DNA of 64,000 nt from Owenia fusiformis (taxonomy: Eukaryota; Annelida; Polychaeta; Sabellida; Oweniidae), in the NCBI GenBank assembly GCA_903813345.2, contig CAIIXF020000010.1:15492181-15556180 (forward strand). Reading direction: 5' to 3'. This document shows positions 61,216 to 64,000 of the stretch, in pieces. The notes beneath the pieces are model-generated. The model had not been told where the DNA came from and did no database searches. It saw nothing but the letters and a program-made list of their open reading frames with translations. Numbering within the stretch: the first letter of the stretch is position 1; every line of letters begins with the position of its first letter. The position numbers were made by a program, and so were the translations under genes.

Positions 61216-63359
61216 AATGTCTTGTGACAAAGCAATTTAACCCTGCTATGTAACAGGTACCAATGATAAAAACAAAGTGTTATAATTCCACTTGTCAGTT
61301 AGGAGTTAATCTTGGATACCTGTCTTTAAATATGCAAAGAGGCACAGGTGGGTGATGATGGGCTTCGATACCTGATCAATCACATACCTTTAATGCAATG
61401 AAACACGCCAACCAACCATTTGCTAGATTCTATTTATGTCTTTTATTGACTCTTCGAATGTCATAAGAATGACATATTCGTCACTGCGTGGTACAATATA
61501 CAAAACTAAACTGCAAAGGTCAATGACTGTATTTACAATAATAAAAATAGTTATAGCAAGGAATGTGTTGTTGTAAAACAAAACATGACAATTTGATCTA
61601 TCAATTTTCATATAACCCTTATGTATCTTTACATGTAGATTTCAGATATGACATCACTTTGACTAAATTTTAAATATTTAATGACGTAAATCAAGATTAT
61701 TCTAATCTATTGTTGTATGAAAGATTAACAAACTGAATGTAAAATTACTGAGAATTTTTACGAAATGTCAGGACTGCCAATGACATAAAATTCCCTCCAA
61801 GCGTCAAAACAAAAACGTTTTCTTTCTACAAATCATGACACATATTCCTTGTCTTCAAATAAGATATAATACTGCATAGACATTGGGATCCACAGCAAGT
61901 ACATGTATTATCCTTTGGAATACTGGCTCACCAAAACGTTAGATAAAGTGAGACTCTGAGAAATCAGAATAACTGCCTAGACTATATAAATGTTTTGACT
62001 TTGACTTGATTGTCACCTTTGTTTTAGTTGGTCTAAGAATGTATAAAATTCCGGCTTATAAAGTCTACGTCCATACACATTATTTGTATTTGCTTTGAAC
62101 TCAGAGACCAAAAAAATAAATGACCATGGCCACAGTCAATAAAAAGTCTCAGACCATTTTGCTTTTGTTTTATATTGAATGGAAAAAATTCTATCACATA
62201 CTTGAAAAATCAAATGGAATGCTATGAAAATATATTAATGTTTGAAGTTGGAGACATGGATTCGGAGGCCATAAGAAATATATAAAAACCTCAATTCTTG
62301 ACCCTGTATACAATTTGATGGGGGGAAACAAACACGATAAACTGAAGAAATGATGGAAAATATACACAATATAAAACAGTAATAAACTGAAATGGAGTTT
62401 TTAGAGCTGGAGTAATTGCTATCCACACCAAAGATTATTCTCCACAAATATTTGTAAGTGGTTAAAGAAATATTAAAGAGGAGAGTGTGATAATCAAGAT
62501 TATCCCGGAACACACCTGGAGGCATAAGGTTCTTATAAGAGTTTTCACCTGATTTGGCAGGGAAGAATTGTATCAAGACTTAATTATTGATCATTTGCAT
62601 TGGTTGTTTTTGACTTAAAACCCTTTTATTGAATTATGTATTCTTAATTCCAATAGAGAACCTCTTTGTTTTGCAGTTAACTTTAAAAAAGATATACTAT
62701 AGTTGCACATTTCAGTCTTCATTTGGTCCTACCCATACTGTGACTAATATTGTCAAACCCATTCATGTTGAGGAGAGTACAAATACAATGCAAAAAATCT
62801 TCATTGGACCAGCAAAGAGATTTAGCAATTTTATATGGAGGAAAATGATAGATCAGAAAACAATCCAGGATAGCCTTTTTCAAATTCGGGCTCCCCTACC
62901 TTTTAGTTTCTTTGTGGATCTTAGAGGCATGTGTTTATAGAACACTAGGAGCCTTATATAAAATTGGCCCGTCTTTGTTATAAGAAGATACATTATAAGT
63001 CAGCTTCTATCAATTTCACTCGTTCCTTATCTGCATCCAGGAAGGAGCACAGTAAATGAAGATACATTTCTTTATCTGTAGATTTTGATACAATATTAAA
63101 TAGACAATTATGGCCTTGATTTGTATTTTTCATTTTTTATTTACTTAAGAATTTGTAGTACATTCTATTTATTCACCCATTTCTTTGATTTCCTTCTTGT
63201 GACTTATTCAGTTTTTCTGAGAGTGATTTTGAATGTTAAGACATTTCTATTTAATTTAGATTGTTTACTACATGTCTGTTTACTTTATTCTTGCTGATTC
63301 CACTTCTTTGTTGGCCCAATTTGCATTTTAAAATGTAACCACTCTGTGATTTTCCTTAG

Positions 63360-63397
63360 GAGTAAAAAGGATCCGGTTCCAGATTATGCATATATTG
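63360..63397 (+). CDS. SCAPER: possible SCAPER exon 27 (doubtful)
   Basis: A 38-base block between TTTCCTTAG and GTAAGA. With the phase left by exon 26 it reads GVKRIRFQIMHIL. In another frame it reads SKKDPVPDYAYI, which looks more like the vertebrate SQDYLEL segment but does not fit the phase. Either exon 26 is followed by another small exon I did not find, or this is not an exon. The window stops at CTTAACAG, itself a possible acceptor, so the final exon may begin at base 64001. Confidence 0.3.
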
Positions 63398-64000
63398 GTA
63401 AGAAAAAGGCCTGGCTATTATAAGCATTAATGGACCGTGGTTTTTCTGTGGATGGTTTAGTGGAATCAGCTGTTATATGAGAGTGCTTTTTACCTGCGAT
63501 CTTCCTGGAATGGTTATATTACTCTATGGTGATTCTTTCACTTGAAACTAATAAATACCAATGTATTGTGGAGATTGACATGGCATACTATACTACCTTT
63601 ACCATGATTCATAACTAGGGCAATTTTGTATTATGTGCAAATCTAGAATTTGAGATTAAAGATTTAACAGACAAACTTTTCTTTTGAATATCCATCTTAT
63701 AGGCTATTATATCCATTTATTATAACGTTTTGCTTAATATATTTGAATGAAAATCTAGTTGGAAGTGAGAGTGATATGCCAAAATTTATGTAAATGCCAT
63801 CTTCGCAGGCTCAGTCTTCACTGCGTTCACCGATGGGAGCCGAGTGAACAAGATGTGTAAATGTACAATATGAGGATGGGGAAATGGTTTGACCACAGCA
63901 TAAGTGCTTTTTGCCAATGTTTATTAACTTAGGTAAAATATACTCGGATAATTATCATCCATTACAAGCTATCATTTTATTCTGTTTTGACGCTTAACAG

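Larger units (their letters stand above)
60389..64000 (+). other. intron 26 and right edge of window
   Basis: Holds two C-runs (60471, 60564), the minisatellite 60827-61215 and the doubtful exon 63360-63397. A 103-codon frame at 62629-62940 preceded by TTTTGCAG is not in phase with exon 26 and matches nothing known. The last bases, GACGCTTAACAG, could be the acceptor of the next exon. Confidence 0.6.

Noticed and set aside
60966-61253. 95-codon frame with a SLISKLFAKK-type repeat
   Set aside because: Translation of the 29-bp minisatellite; unit length drifts and there is no gene context.
62629-62940. 103-codon frame preceded by TTTTGCAG as a SCAPER exon
   Set aside because: Phase 1 from exon 26 reaches a stop within about ten codons, and the translation does not resemble SCAPER.
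1-64000. CRISPR array, bacterial operon or viral element
   Set aside because: The tandem arrays have no spacer pattern; the coding content is a spliced animal gene; no reverse transcriptase, integrase, capsid or envelope-like frame was recognised.

Overview
The window is animal nuclear DNA holding the middle and most of the C-terminal half of one large, intron-rich protein gene on the + strand. The gene is the ortholog of SCAPER (S-phase cyclin A-associated protein in the endoplasmic reticulum). I recognise 26 coding exons between 3860 and 60388, all with GT-AG boundaries and compatible phases, plus one doubtful exon at 63360-63397. Together they encode about 1,323 residues in the same order as vertebrate SCAPER. 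The N-terminal roughly 130 residues (with the conserved helical segment before the E-V-x-M-M-L motif) lie upstream of base 1. The last 30-40 residues lie beyond, or at, the right edge. No promoter, 5' UTR, 3' UTR or polyA site of the gene is visible, and I see no second protein gene.

Organism: AT-rich sequence, introns of 0.1 to 10 kb, a tRNA-derived SINE, many short terminal-inverted-repeat elements and frequent TACATGTA-type words suggest an invertebrate, most likely a lophotrochozoan such as a mollusc. This is an inference; the sequence alone does not fix the phylum.

Layout: 1-3859 is intron with a nested inverted-repeat cluster (about 265-2060). 3860-12637 is the exon-dense part: the N-terminal conserved motifs (SWADKV, EGWETV), a Ser/Pro-rich linker, an acidic segment, the long charged coiled coil and a C2H2 zinc finger. 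12638-21554 is a 9-kb intron with a SINE. 21555-33175 carries five exons that start the helical C-terminal region. 38250-40653 carries three exons; the intron between the first two is bordered by two minisatellites, one starting about 13 bases after the 5' splice site and one made of 13 extra copies of the 3' splice site itself. 44760-50638 holds two strongly conserved exons. Intron 50639-60327 holds a tandem segmental duplication built on a 39-bp minisatellite; one copy is interrupted by a 2,092-bp palindrome-rich element at a TA dinucleotide, and the other copy preserves the uninterrupted site. 60328-60388 is the last confident exon, followed by another 29-bp minisatellite.

The main novelty candidates are the splice-acceptor minisatellite at exon 22 (39471-39887), the palindromic CCATGG-rich element (56248-58339) with its paralogous empty site, a five-copy unnamed dispersed repeat, and several short inverted-repeat elements with readable ends and target sites.
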